10,601 bases of DNA from an uncultured Collinsella sp. (GTDB lineage Bacteria > Actinomycetota > Coriobacteriia > Coriobacteriales > Coriobacteriaceae). The DNA is taken from the NCBI GenBank assembly GCA_900549335.1, contig UROJ01000029.1, forward strand, positions 1 to 10,601, read 5' to 3'. Positions within the stretch are counted from its first letter, which is position 1; each line of letters begins with the position of its first letter. Below, piece after piece: positions 1-8,125 of this stretch. The position numbers were made by a program, and so were the translations under genes. The notes under the pieces were generated by a model, which searched no databases, was not told the origin of the DNA, and saw only the letters and a list, made by a program, of their open reading frames with translations.

Positions 1-687
1 TATCCTGGCGACATCTTCTACCTGCACTCTCGTCTGCTCGAGCGTGCCGTCAAGATGTCCAAGAAGAACGGCTACGGCTCCATGACGGCACTGCCGATCA
101 TCGAGACCCAGGACGGCGACGTCTCGGCCTACATACCGACCAACGTCATTTCCATTACCGATGGTCAGATTTATCTGCAGTCCGAGCTCTTCTTCCAGGG
201 CCAGCGCCCGGCAGTCGACGTGGGCATTTCCGTGTCCCGCGTCGGTGGCGATGCGCAGACCAAGGCCATGAAGCAGGTCGCCGGCAACCTCCGTCTGGAC
301 CTCGCTTCCTATCAGGAGCTCGCCGGCTTTACGCAGTTTGGCTCAGACCTTGACGAGGCTACTCAGAAGCAGCTGACCCATGGTGCCCGCATGACCGAGC
401 TCCTTAAGCAGCCGCGCTACAAGCCGTTTGAGGTTGGCGAGCAGATCGTTACGCTGTTCGCTGGCAACGAGGGCTTCCTGGATGACCTGGAGATTGCCGA
501 CGTGCTGCCTTTCCGTGCCGAGCTCATCGAGTACATGGACAATGGCTTTGGCTCGCTGCTCGACAAGGTTCGCGCCAAGAAGATCGATGATGACACCAAG
601 GCTGAGCTCTTGCGCGTCATCGGCGACTTCAAGCAGCAGTTCATGGCCAAGCACCATTCGGATGTTTCTGGATCAGAGGAGAACTAA
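1..687 (+). CDS. atpA: ATP synthase F1 subunit alpha (3' part, N-terminus outside window)
   Basis: This is the last 228 codons of the alpha subunit, open from base 1 in frame and ending at TAA 685-687. The alpha subunit forms the non-catalytic nucleotide sites of the F1 hexamer on the cytoplasmic face of the membrane and lends an arginine to the beta catalytic site. The fragment begins with the family stretch [16 protein letters not shown]. It carries the alpha/beta signature [10 protein letters not shown] (fragment residues 70-79), followed at once by Arg80, the position of the catalytic arginine finger in the VSRVG motif. The C-terminal helical domain follows. The Walker A half lies upstream of the window. 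An internal ATG at 55 is not the start, because the alignment continues upstream of it. A GAGGAG at 676-681, inside the gene end, serves atpG. The family assignment is secure. Confidence 0.98.
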   Translation, partial: YPGDIFYLHSRLLERAVKMSKKNGYGSMTALPIIETQDGDVSAYIPTNVISITDGQIYLQSELFFQGQRPAVDVGISVSRVGGDAQTKAMKQVAGNLRLDLASYQELAGFTQFGSDLDEATQKQLTHGARMTELLKQPRYKPFEVGEQIVTLFAGNEGFLDDLEIADVLPFRAELIEYMDNGFGSLLDKVRAKKIDDDTKAELLRVIGDFKQQFMAKHHSDVSGSEEN

Positions 688-692
688 GCCCC

Positions 693-3055
<2,363 letters not shown>

Positions 3056-3058
3056 GTT

Positions 3059-3451
3059 ATGCGTATCCGCATCGTGTGCCCCGTGAGCTGCGCCTATGAG
3101 GGCGACGCTGCGTTTGTGTCGATTCCGTCCACGGATGGCGAGTTTGGCGTTCTGCCTGCTCACTCCAGCGAGATCTGCACGATCGACCGCGGTTACGTTC
3201 GCGTTTCCGATAAGGCCATGGGCACTGTCGACCACACGTTTGCCGTGGCCGGCGGCTATGCCCAGGTTGCGGACGATGTCGTGACCGTTCTCGCCGAGCG
3301 CGCTTGCGATTTGGCGACCGTCGATGCCGACAAGCTTAAAGCTGATATTCAAGGTTTTGAAGAGAAGCTGGGTAATTTGTCGGAGGATGATGCACGCCGC
3401 GCCTACCTCTATAATGAAATCGCATGGTGTAAGCTCAAGCTTGCCCAATAG
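3059..3451 (+). CDS. atpC: ATP synthase F1 subunit epsilon
   Basis: Small stalk subunit that binds gamma at the base of the rotor and can inhibit ATP hydrolysis. The 130-residue product shows the N-terminal beta-sandwich with the family stretch GEFGVLPAHSSEI (about 27-39) and GGYAQVADDVVTVLAE (about 65-80). A C-terminal two-helix domain follows (about 90-130, DADKLKADIQGFEEKL...). Its length is normal or slightly short for the family. The ATG at 3059 lies 3 nt after the atpD stop, with GGGGGAGA (3043-3050) inside the atpD end as ribosome binding site. It is the last gene of the atp operon, followed 36 nt later by a strong terminator hairpin. A perfect TATAAT hexamer lies inside its 3' end (3410-3415) and is discussed among the findings. 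Confidence 0.95.
   Translation: MRIRIVCPVSCAYEGDAAFVSIPSTDGEFGVLPAHSSEICTIDRGYVRVSDKAMGTVDHTFAVAGGYAQVADDVVTVLAERACDLATVDADKLKADIQGFEEKLGNLSEDDARRAYLYNEIAWCKLKLAQ
3410..3415 (+). promoter_or_regulatory. Candidate -10 element inside atpC, possible murA promoter
   Basis: The sequence is a perfect TATAAT hexamer, read in the atpC frame as part of Leu-Tyr-Asn-Glu. There is no good -35 hexamer at 16-18 bp upstream (the best positions read ATGATG or TGATGC), so it would have to be a weak or activator-dependent promoter. A Tyr-Asn codon pair can give this hexamer by chance. It is listed because murA lacks room for a promoter downstream of the atp terminator. Confidence 0.25.
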
Positions 3452-3487
3452 TCAAACGATTTAGCGTTCGACCATTTGCGAACACAT

Positions 3488-3526
3488 CATGCCCGGGATG
3501 GCCCAGCCACCCCGGGCATGCTTTTT
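3488..3526 (+). terminator. Intrinsic terminator after the atp operon
   Basis: A perfect 10-bp stem, CATGCCCGGG (3488-3497) with CCCGGGCATG (3511-3520), is followed by C and five T (3521-3526). The 13-nt loop can pair further, TGG (3499-3501) with CCA (3507-3509), leaving CCCAG as the terminal loop. The stem is very G/C-rich and the U-tract is immediate, so termination on the plus strand is likely. It lies only 13 nt upstream of the murA start codon, so it may act as a partial terminator or attenuator between atp and murA. Confidence 0.9.
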
Positions 3527-3527
3527 G

Positions 3528-3533
3528 AAAGGG
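3528..3533 (+). promoter_or_regulatory. Ribosome binding site fixing the TTG start of murA
   Basis: AAAGGG lies 6 nt before TTG 3540. A stop codon (TAG 3534-3536) lies in the murA frame just upstream, so no longer start is possible. The next in-frame ATG (residue 29) would remove the conserved Lys22-Asn23 motif. The site is only 1 nt past the U-tract of the atp terminator. Confidence 0.8.
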
Positions 3534-3539
3534 TAGACC

Positions 3540-4823
3540 TTGGATATTATCCGCGTTGAGGGTGGCCACGCCATCGGAGGCTCCGTGCCCGTCTCGGGTG
3601 CCAAGAACTCCGCGCTCAAACTCATGGCGGCAACGCTTCTGGCGCCGGGCAAGACGACGCTGCAGAACGTGCCCGATATTTCCGATGTTCACGTGATGGG
3701 CAAGGTGCTCAAAGGCATGGGCGCTACGATCGATGTTCTCGACGAGCACACGCTCGAGATTGATACCTCTCAGGTCGATTCTTGGGAGGCCCCCTACGAG
3801 CTCGTTGCCAAGATGCGTGCTTCCACCGCCGTCATGGGACCTCTGCTGGGCCGCTTCCATCGCGCCAAGATTGCCATGCCGGGCGGCTGCAACCTGGGTG
3901 CTCGCAAGATCGATATGCACATTCTTGGTCTTGAGGCCCTGGGCGTTGAGTTCGATACCGCCCACGGTTACATCAACGCTAATGCGCCCCAAGGTCTGCG
4001 CGGTACCACCGTCACGCTCGAGTTCGCCAGCGTCGGTGCGACCGAGAACCTCATTATGGCATCCGTGCGCGCGCAGGGTACCACGGTTATCGACAATGCC
4101 GCCCGCGAGCCCGAGATCGTCGATCTCGCTAACATGCTCAACGAGATGGGCGCCAAGATTGTCGGCGCGGGTACGCCCGTCGTGACTATCGAAGGCGTGG
4201 AAGAGCTCCATCCCGTTACCCATCGCGTGGTGGGCGACCGCATCGAGGCCGGTACCTTTATCGTTGCCGGTGCGTTGATGGCCGACGATCGCGGTGTCGA
4301 TGTCACGGGCTTTTGCCCCATTCACTTGGGCATGGTGCTCAAGAAGATGGAGCTCATGGGTATCGACTGCGAGCGCGTCGAGGATGGCGTCCATGTAAAC
4401 CGTGCCGAGCGTATCAAGCCGGTCGACATCCAGACGCTTCCGTTCCCCGGTTTCCCGACGGACATGCAGGCGCAGATTATGGTGCTCTCCGCTCTCGCCG
4501 ACGGCAGTTCCGTTATTACCGAGAACATCTTCGAGAATCGCTTTATGTTTGCCTCTGAGCTGGTGCGCATGGGTGCCGACATTCGTATCGAGAGCCATCA
4601 TGCCATGATTCATGGCGTCAAGGGCTTCTCGGGCGCACAGGTTACCTCGCCCGATCTGCGTGGCGGAGCGGCCCTCGTCGTAGCGGGCTTGATCGCCGAC
4701 GGGACGACCGAGGTTTCGGCCATCCATCACATCAAGCGCGGCTACGAGCAGTTTGTCGAAAAGCTGCAGGCGCTCGGCGCGCATGTCGAGCATGCTTCCG
4801 TCCCCGATCCCGTCATCTACTAA
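3540..4823 (+). CDS. murA: UDP-N-acetylglucosamine 1-carboxyvinyltransferase (MurA)
   Basis: Cytoplasmic enzyme for the first committed step of peptidoglycan synthesis. It transfers enolpyruvate from PEP to UDP-GlcNAc. The 427-residue length is typical. Visible key positions are SGAKNSAL with Lys22 and Asn23, the catalytic loop PGGCNLGAR with Cys117 and Arg122, the catalytic Asp308 in FPTDMQAQ, Arg334 in ENRF, and Arg400 in KRGYE. Because the loop residue is Cys rather than Asp, the enzyme should be of the fosfomycin-alkylatable type (established for the family, inferred here). The start is TTG, forced by an in-frame stop just upstream and by AAAGGG at 3528-3533. murA close behind atpC is a known actinobacterial arrangement. 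The next gene begins 12 nt after its stop, so the two are probably cotranscribed. Confidence 0.97.
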   Translation: MDIIRVEGGHAIGGSVPVSGAKNSALKLMAATLLAPGKTTLQNVPDISDVHVMGKVLKGMGATIDVLDEHTLEIDTSQVDSWEAPYELVAKMRASTAVMGPLLGRFHRAKIAMPGGCNLGARKIDMHILGLEALGVEFDTAHGYINANAPQGLRGTTVTLEFASVGATENLIMASVRAQGTTVIDNAAREPEIVDLANMLNEMGAKIVGAGTPVVTIEGVEELHPVTHRVVGDRIEAGTFIVAGALMADDRGVDVTGFCPIHLGMVLKKMELMGIDCERVEDGVHVNRAERIKPVDIQTLPFPGFPTDMQAQIMVLSALADGSSVITENIFENRFMFASELVRMGADIRIESHHAMIHGVKGFSGAQVTSPDLRGGAALVVAGLIADGTTEVSAIHHIKRGYEQFVEKLQALGAHVEHASVPDPVIY

Positions 4824-4835
4824 TACAGGTTGCCT

Positions 4836-6071
4836 ATGTTTAATAAAAAGCCCCTCGCGGATACCACCGCCCGAAGACCCTCAACTGGTGCACAGGCCAA
4901 GATCTACAGTCGCGATAACGTGGCTCGCTATACCGAGCGCGCTCGCCAACGTCGTCGTAGCCACACGATTCGTCACGTCGCGCTCATTGTCGTGCTTGGC
5001 GTGCTGCTGAGTGCTACTACCGCTGCCGGCCTGTGGTTTGCCACCATTATGGGCAAGCTCGGCGATTCTAATGTCATTACCGACAATCTGCGTCGGGTTC
5101 TGGTTGACACCGATGAGGCAAAGGATCCGTTCTACGTGCTGCTTCTTGGCACCGACGGCCGTCCGGGCGAGGATACGTATCGCGCCGACTCGATTATCCT
5201 GGCACGCATCGACCCCACGCAAAAGCAGGCGACGCTCATTTCCGTTCCGCGCGACACCAAGGTCGAGTACAAGGGCGAGACCATGAAGATCAACGCCTGC
5301 CATACCGTGGGCGGCGCCGAGGCCATGGTCGAGGCGGTCAACGAGCTGTGCGGTGTTCAGATTTCCCACTATGCCGAGGTCAGCTTCGACGGTATGCAGG
5401 CGCTGATTGATTCGGTTGGCGGTATCGACATTAACGCAACCGATGATGTTGACGACCCCGAGCACCTGGATATTAAGATTACCGCTGGCCAGCAGCATAT
5501 GGACGGTGCCACCGCCCTTACCTATGCCCGCTGCCGCTACACCTATGCCGACGGCGATTACACGCGCATGCGCCACCAGCGTCAGGTGCTTGGCGCCCTT
5601 GCCAACCAGATTCTCAATAACTTCGATGCCACGAAGATCTTTGGCCTGGTTAATTCGCTGTCCGATATGCTCGTAACCGATATGAGCGTTCAGGATATCG
5701 TGGCTACGGTCAACGCCATGCGCGGTATGGATGTCGACGGTATCTACTCGGCCAACCTGCCCTCGTATGCCGACGACAGCACCATGATCGACGGTGTGAG
5801 CTACGTCTTTGTCTACGAGGACGAGCTCAAGGAAATGATGGAGCGCGTCGATGCCGGCAAGGATCCCAAGGGTCCCAACACCATGGGTCTTTCCGACGGT
5901 TCCAGCTCTACGATCGGCGACCTGAACAACAACACGTCTGACGACTACGCAAACGGTACCGCAACCTCATCGGTCAGCTCTGACGATTCCGATGACTCAA
6001 GCGATTCGAGCGATTCGGACTACTACGAAGAGCCCACCGGCGACGGCAACGGCTACGAAGCCAACTACTAA
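4836..6071 (+). CDS. LytR-CpsA-Psr (LCP) family wall glycopolymer transferase
   Basis: LCP proteins are membrane-anchored phosphotransferases that move lipid-linked glycopolymers onto peptidoglycan outside the cell. The 411-residue product has a basic cytoplasmic N-terminus (1-47, Arg-rich RARQRRRSHTIR), one transmembrane helix (about 48-71) and an LCP domain at about 98-260. Motifs seen are LLGTDGR (Asp107), RADS (Arg116, Asp118), SVPRDT (Arg139), MKIN (Lys151), YARCRY (Arg232) and DYTRMRHQRQ (Arg244). A C-terminal tail (about 340-411) is low in complexity and rich in Ser and Asp. Three cysteines (155, 172, 233) face outside. I chose ATG 4836, with AGGT at 4826-4829. A TTG at 4830 is possible and adds two residues. 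It probably forms an operon with murA. The polymer it attaches cannot be told from sequence. Confidence 0.92.
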   Translation: MFNKKPLADTTARRPSTGAQAKIYSRDNVARYTERARQRRRSHTIRHVALIVVLGVLLSATTAAGLWFATIMGKLGDSNVITDNLRRVLVDTDEAKDPFYVLLLGTDGRPGEDTYRADSIILARIDPTQKQATLISVPRDTKVEYKGETMKINACHTVGGAEAMVEAVNELCGVQISHYAEVSFDGMQALIDSVGGIDINATDDVDDPEHLDIKITAGQQHMDGATALTYARCRYTYADGDYTRMRHQRQVLGALANQILNNFDATKIFGLVNSLSDMLVTDMSVQDIVATVNAMRGMDVDGIYSANLPSYADDSTMIDGVSYVFVYEDELKEMMERVDAGKDPKGPNTMGLSDGSSSTIGDLNNNTSDDYANGTATSSVSSDDSDDSSDSSDSDYYEEPTGDGNGYEANY

Positions 6072-6099
6072 GTTACGGCGTTTTACCAAACGCCGTAAC
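6072..6099. repeat. Perfect 12-bp inverted repeat right after the LCP stop codon
   Basis: GTTACGGCGTTT (6072-6083) and AAACGCCGTAAC (6088-6099) are exact reverse complements around the loop TACC. The repeat begins on the base after the TAA stop. No T-run follows in either direction, so it is not a classical intrinsic terminator. It may be an mRNA 3'-end stabiliser or a back-up pause site ahead of the true terminator at 6142-6183. Confidence 0.85.
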
Positions 6100-6141
6100 G
6101 GCTTGACGCTGCGCGCCGCCCAAGGCGACAATTTGTCATTC

Positions 6142-6183
6142 AAAAGGCAGGGCATGACCAGAAGGTCAATGCCCTGCCTTTTT
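6142..6183 (+). terminator. Intrinsic terminator of the murA-LCP unit
   Basis: The left arm 6142-6159 (AAAAGGCAGGGCAT then GACC) pairs with the right arm 6164-6181 region (GGTC, then ATGCCCTGCC, then T-run). There is one unpaired A on the right side (6168 or 6169) and the loop is AGAA. The stem is about 18 bp, followed by T (6179-6183). The A-run at the left base gives some terminating ability on the minus strand too. Confidence 0.9.
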
Positions 6184-6260
6184 CATGCCAACTTGTTCGC
6201 CTTGGACGTCGCTCGCTGACGTTGGCTCAACCTGCGGTGCTGACTACTCCCCTTGCACCA

Positions 6261-6300
6261 AAAACCGCCCCGTTCTCGGTTCTGAGGACGGGGCGGTTTT
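6261..6300 (-). terminator. Intrinsic terminator of pepT, probably bidirectional
   Basis: The perfect 13-bp arms AAAACCGCCCCGT (6261-6273) and ACGGGGCGGTTTT (6288-6300) extend inward by four more pairs, including one G-T wobble, to leave the loop GGTTCT (6278-6283). On the minus strand the stem is followed by a run of five T, 25 nt after the pepT stop. On the plus strand it ends in four T, so it also backs up the LCP terminator. Confidence 0.9.
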
Positions 6301-6324
6301 GCTTACCTAGATTGTTCGAGTTCC

Positions 6325-7572
6325 CTATGCAAAGCGGGCGACGAGCTCCTGCAGGACGTCGGTCATCTTGACGAGCGAACTGACCGGGACGAACTCGTTG
6401 ACGCCGTGGTAGCAATAGCCGCCGGTGGAAAGGTTGGGGCAGGGCAGACCGCGGAACGACAGCTGGGCGCCGTCGGTGCCGCCACGAATTGGCAGCACTT
6501 GGGGCTCAACGCCGCAGGCAAGGTAGGCTTCCTTGGCAACATCAATAAGCTCGGGATAGTCACGAACGATCTCGGCCATATTTCGATACTGCTGCTTAAT
6601 CTCGACCGTCACGCGCTCCTCACCCAGACGCTGGTTGAGCATCGAGGCAGCGGCATCAATAAGGTCGAGTTTCTGCTGGAACTTGGCGGCGTCATGGTCG
6701 CGGACGATATAGCGCGCTGTGGCGTGATCGACGGTCGCAGATACACCCTCAAGGTGATAAAAGCCCTCGTAGCCTTCCGTATACTCCGGGCGCTGTACGT
6801 AGGGGAGCAACGCGTTGAAGTCGCAGAACAGATTGCCTGCGTTGACCATACGGCCCTTAGCGTCGCCCGGGTGGATGGACTGGCCCTCAAAGCAGACGGT
6901 CGCCTCGGCGGCGTTAAAGCATTCCCACTCCAGTTCGCCGATGGGGCCGCCGTCGACCGTGTAGGCGTACTTGCAGCCAAAGGTATCGATATCCAACAGC
7001 TCGGCTCCGTGGCCGATCTCCTCGTCAGGGCAGAAGCAAATGCCGAGTGCGGGATGGGGCAGAGAAGGGTCCTGAGCGATACGCGCGACAAGCGACATGA
7101 TCTCGGCGACGCCTGCCTTGTCGTCCGCGCCCAGCAGCGTGGTGCCATCGCTGCAGACCAGGTCCTCACCTGCGAGGTCGTTCAGGGCGGGAAGCTTGGC
7201 GGTACTCATGGCAACGGGCTTACCGTCAACCGTGCCGCAGACCAGGTCGCCGCCTTCGTAGTGTACGATGTGCGGTTTCACGCCGGCACCCGGTGCAACT
7301 TCGGTGGTGTCGAGATGGGCGATCAGGCCCAGGGCGGGCTTGTCCTCAGCGCCCGCACTTGCGGGGATATGCGCGCAGACATAGGCGTGCTCGGTCACGT
7401 GGGCATCTTCCGCACCAAGCTCGCGCAGCTCTTCAGCCAGCACGTTGGCAAGGTCAAACTGAACGGCGCTCGAGGGTACCTGGTCGCAGTTTGCATCCTC
7501 GGACTGCGTGTTGATCTGGACGTAGCGCAAAAAGCGCTCGAGGACATCGGGGTTCGTGGTGGTGTTTTCCAT
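6325..7572 (-). CDS. pepT: Peptidase T (tripeptide aminopeptidase, M20 family)
   Basis: Cytoplasmic di-zinc aminopeptidase that removes the N-terminal residue from tripeptides. The 415 residues match the family length (E. coli about 408). Metal and catalytic positions visible are His86 and Asp88 in IAHLDTTEV, bridging Asp150 in LLGADDKAG, Glu184 and Glu185 in PDEEIG, Asp207 in TVDGG, and His389 in YHGVNEF. The dimerisation-domain motif SIHPGDAKGRM (His234) and the substrate loop PIRGGTDG (Arg363) are also present. The start is ATG at 7570-7572 on the minus strand, with GGAG 8 nt upstream (7581-7584). An in-frame ATG at 7668 would add 32 residues that do not resemble the family and would read through the promoter palindrome, so I rejected it. 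It is transcribed divergently from the DtxR-type gene and has its own terminator. Confidence 0.96.
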   Translation of the reverse strand: MENTTTNPDVLERFLRYVQINTQSEDANCDQVPSSAVQFDLANVLAEELRELGAEDAHVTEHAYVCAHIPASAGAEDKPALGLIAHLDTTEVAPGAGVKPHIVHYEGGDLVCGTVDGKPVAMSTAKLPALNDLAGEDLVCSDGTTLLGADDKAGVAEIMSLVARIAQDPSLPHPALGICFCPDEEIGHGAELLDIDTFGCKYAYTVDGGPIGELEWECFNAAEATVCFEGQSIHPGDAKGRMVNAGNLFCDFNALLPYVQRPEYTEGYEGFYHLEGVSATVDHATARYIVRDHDAAKFQQKLDLIDAAASMLNQRLGEERVTVEIKQQYRNMAEIVRDYPELIDVAKEAYLACGVEPQVLPIRGGTDGAQLSFRGLPCPNLSTGGYCYHGVNEFVPVSSLVKMTDVLQELVARFA

Positions 7573-7610
7573 AAAGACCGCTCCAATCTTGGTCGTCGTG
7601 TGCAACAAGA

Positions 7611-7616
7611 ACTCTA
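7611..7616 (-). promoter_or_regulatory. Candidate extended -10 of the pepT promoter
   Basis: On the minus strand this reads TAGAGT preceded by TGC, an extended -10 form. It would put the transcript start near 7604 and leave a leader of about 30 nt containing the GGAG site. No clear -35 hexamer is present, because the expected position falls in the palindrome at 7620-7639. Confidence 0.4.
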
Positions 7617-7619
7617 GCA

Positions 7620-7639
7620 CGGTATGCCACGGCATACCG
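7620..7639. promoter_or_regulatory. Perfect palindrome, candidate operator between pepT and the DtxR-type gene
   Basis: The arms CGGTATGCC (7620-7628) and GGCATACCG (7631-7639) are exact reverse complements around AC. The site sits between two outward-facing -10-like hexamers (7611-7616 minus, 7656-7661 plus) and covers the expected -35 of the plus-strand promoter and the spacer/-35 of the minus-strand one. A repressor dimer bound here could block both. The neighbouring DtxR/MntR-type protein is the obvious candidate (inference). The sequence is not a textbook DtxR or MntR box. Confidence 0.65.
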
Positions 7640-7655
7640 CGACGCTTGGATGGGG

Positions 7656-7661
7656 TAGAAT
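7656..7661 (+). promoter_or_regulatory. Candidate -10 of the DtxR-type regulator operon
   Basis: TAGAAT matches five of six consensus positions. A start near 7668 would give a leader of about 25 nt before ATG 7693. The -35 position 17 bp upstream (7633-7638) reads CATACC and lies within the palindrome, so the promoter appears weak or dependent on other factors. Confidence 0.45.
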
Positions 7662-7692
7662 CAGCCATTGAATGCAGAAGGGACGGAAGATC

Positions 7693-8115
7693 ATGGATAC
7701 GACAAATAGCTCGCGCGAACTACATCTGACGGTGGCGAACGAAGACTACTTGGAGTGCATGGTTCGCATTGAAAGCGAAGAGGGGGAAACCAACGGCGTT
7801 CGATCGGTCGACATCGCGCAGCGCCTTGGCGTCTCCAAGGCATCGGTCAATAAAGCGGTTTCGGCTCTCAAGGCATCCGAGCTTGTCGAGCAATCGCACT
7901 ACGGCAAGGTGATCCTGACCGATCGCGGCCGCGAGGTTGGCACGGCTATCTGGTACCGTCATCGCCTCATCCGCACGTTTTTGGTTCAGGAGCTCGGTGT
8001 CGAATTTGAGCGAGCCGATTCCGAGGCCTGCATGATGGAGCATGCGCTATCCGAGGACACGATGAGCCGCTGGCTCGCCTATCTCGAAAAGCAGGGAATC
8101 AGCGTCGAGGAATAG
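7693..8115 (+). CDS. DtxR/MntR-family metal-dependent transcriptional repressor
   Basis: Two-domain repressor of 140 residues: a winged-helix DNA-binding domain (about 11-78, recognition helix near GVSKASVNKAVSAL) and a metal-binding dimerisation domain (about 80-130). It lacks the C-terminal SH3-like domain of DtxR/IdeR, so its length is MntR-like. Candidate metal ligands are Asp18 and Glu21 in EDYLEC, His90 in YRHRLI, and Cys113, Glu116 and His117 in EACMMEHALS. Asp18/Glu21 look like MntR, while the Cys-x-x-Glu-His pattern looks like DtxR. Bound metal (Mn or Fe) therefore cannot be decided. The start is ATG 7693, preceded by the purine-rich GGACGGAAGA. An ATG at 7672 would add seven residues but has poorer ribosome-binding context. 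The gene ends 10 nt before the next gene and is probably autoregulated through the palindrome at 7620-7639. Confidence 0.88.
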   Translation: MDTTNSSRELHLTVANEDYLECMVRIESEEGETNGVRSVDIAQRLGVSKASVNKAVSALKASELVEQSHYGKVILTDRGREVGTAIWYRHRLIRTFLVQELGVEFERADSEACMMEHALSEDTMSRWLAYLEKQGISVEE

Positions 8116-8125
8116 CGGGATATAT

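Noticed and set aside
3435..4793. Open frame of 452 codons on the minus strand opposite murA
   Set aside because: This is an antisense shadow of murA from codon bias. There is no recognisable protein and it crosses the atp terminator hairpin.
5992..6219. Plus-strand open frame across the LCP gene end and the terminator
   Set aside because: It runs in another frame through the Ser/Asp tail and through both hairpins, with no ribosome site and no recognisable product.
6406..7617. Open frame of 403 codons on the plus strand opposite pepT
   Set aside because: pepT on the minus strand has all catalytic residues, a ribosome binding site and a terminator. The plus-strand frame has no family features.
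7573..7668. 32-residue N-terminal extension of pepT from an upstream in-frame ATG
   Set aside because: The extension crosses the palindrome and promoter region and does not look like the family. The internal ATG at 7570-7572 has a well-spaced GGAG.
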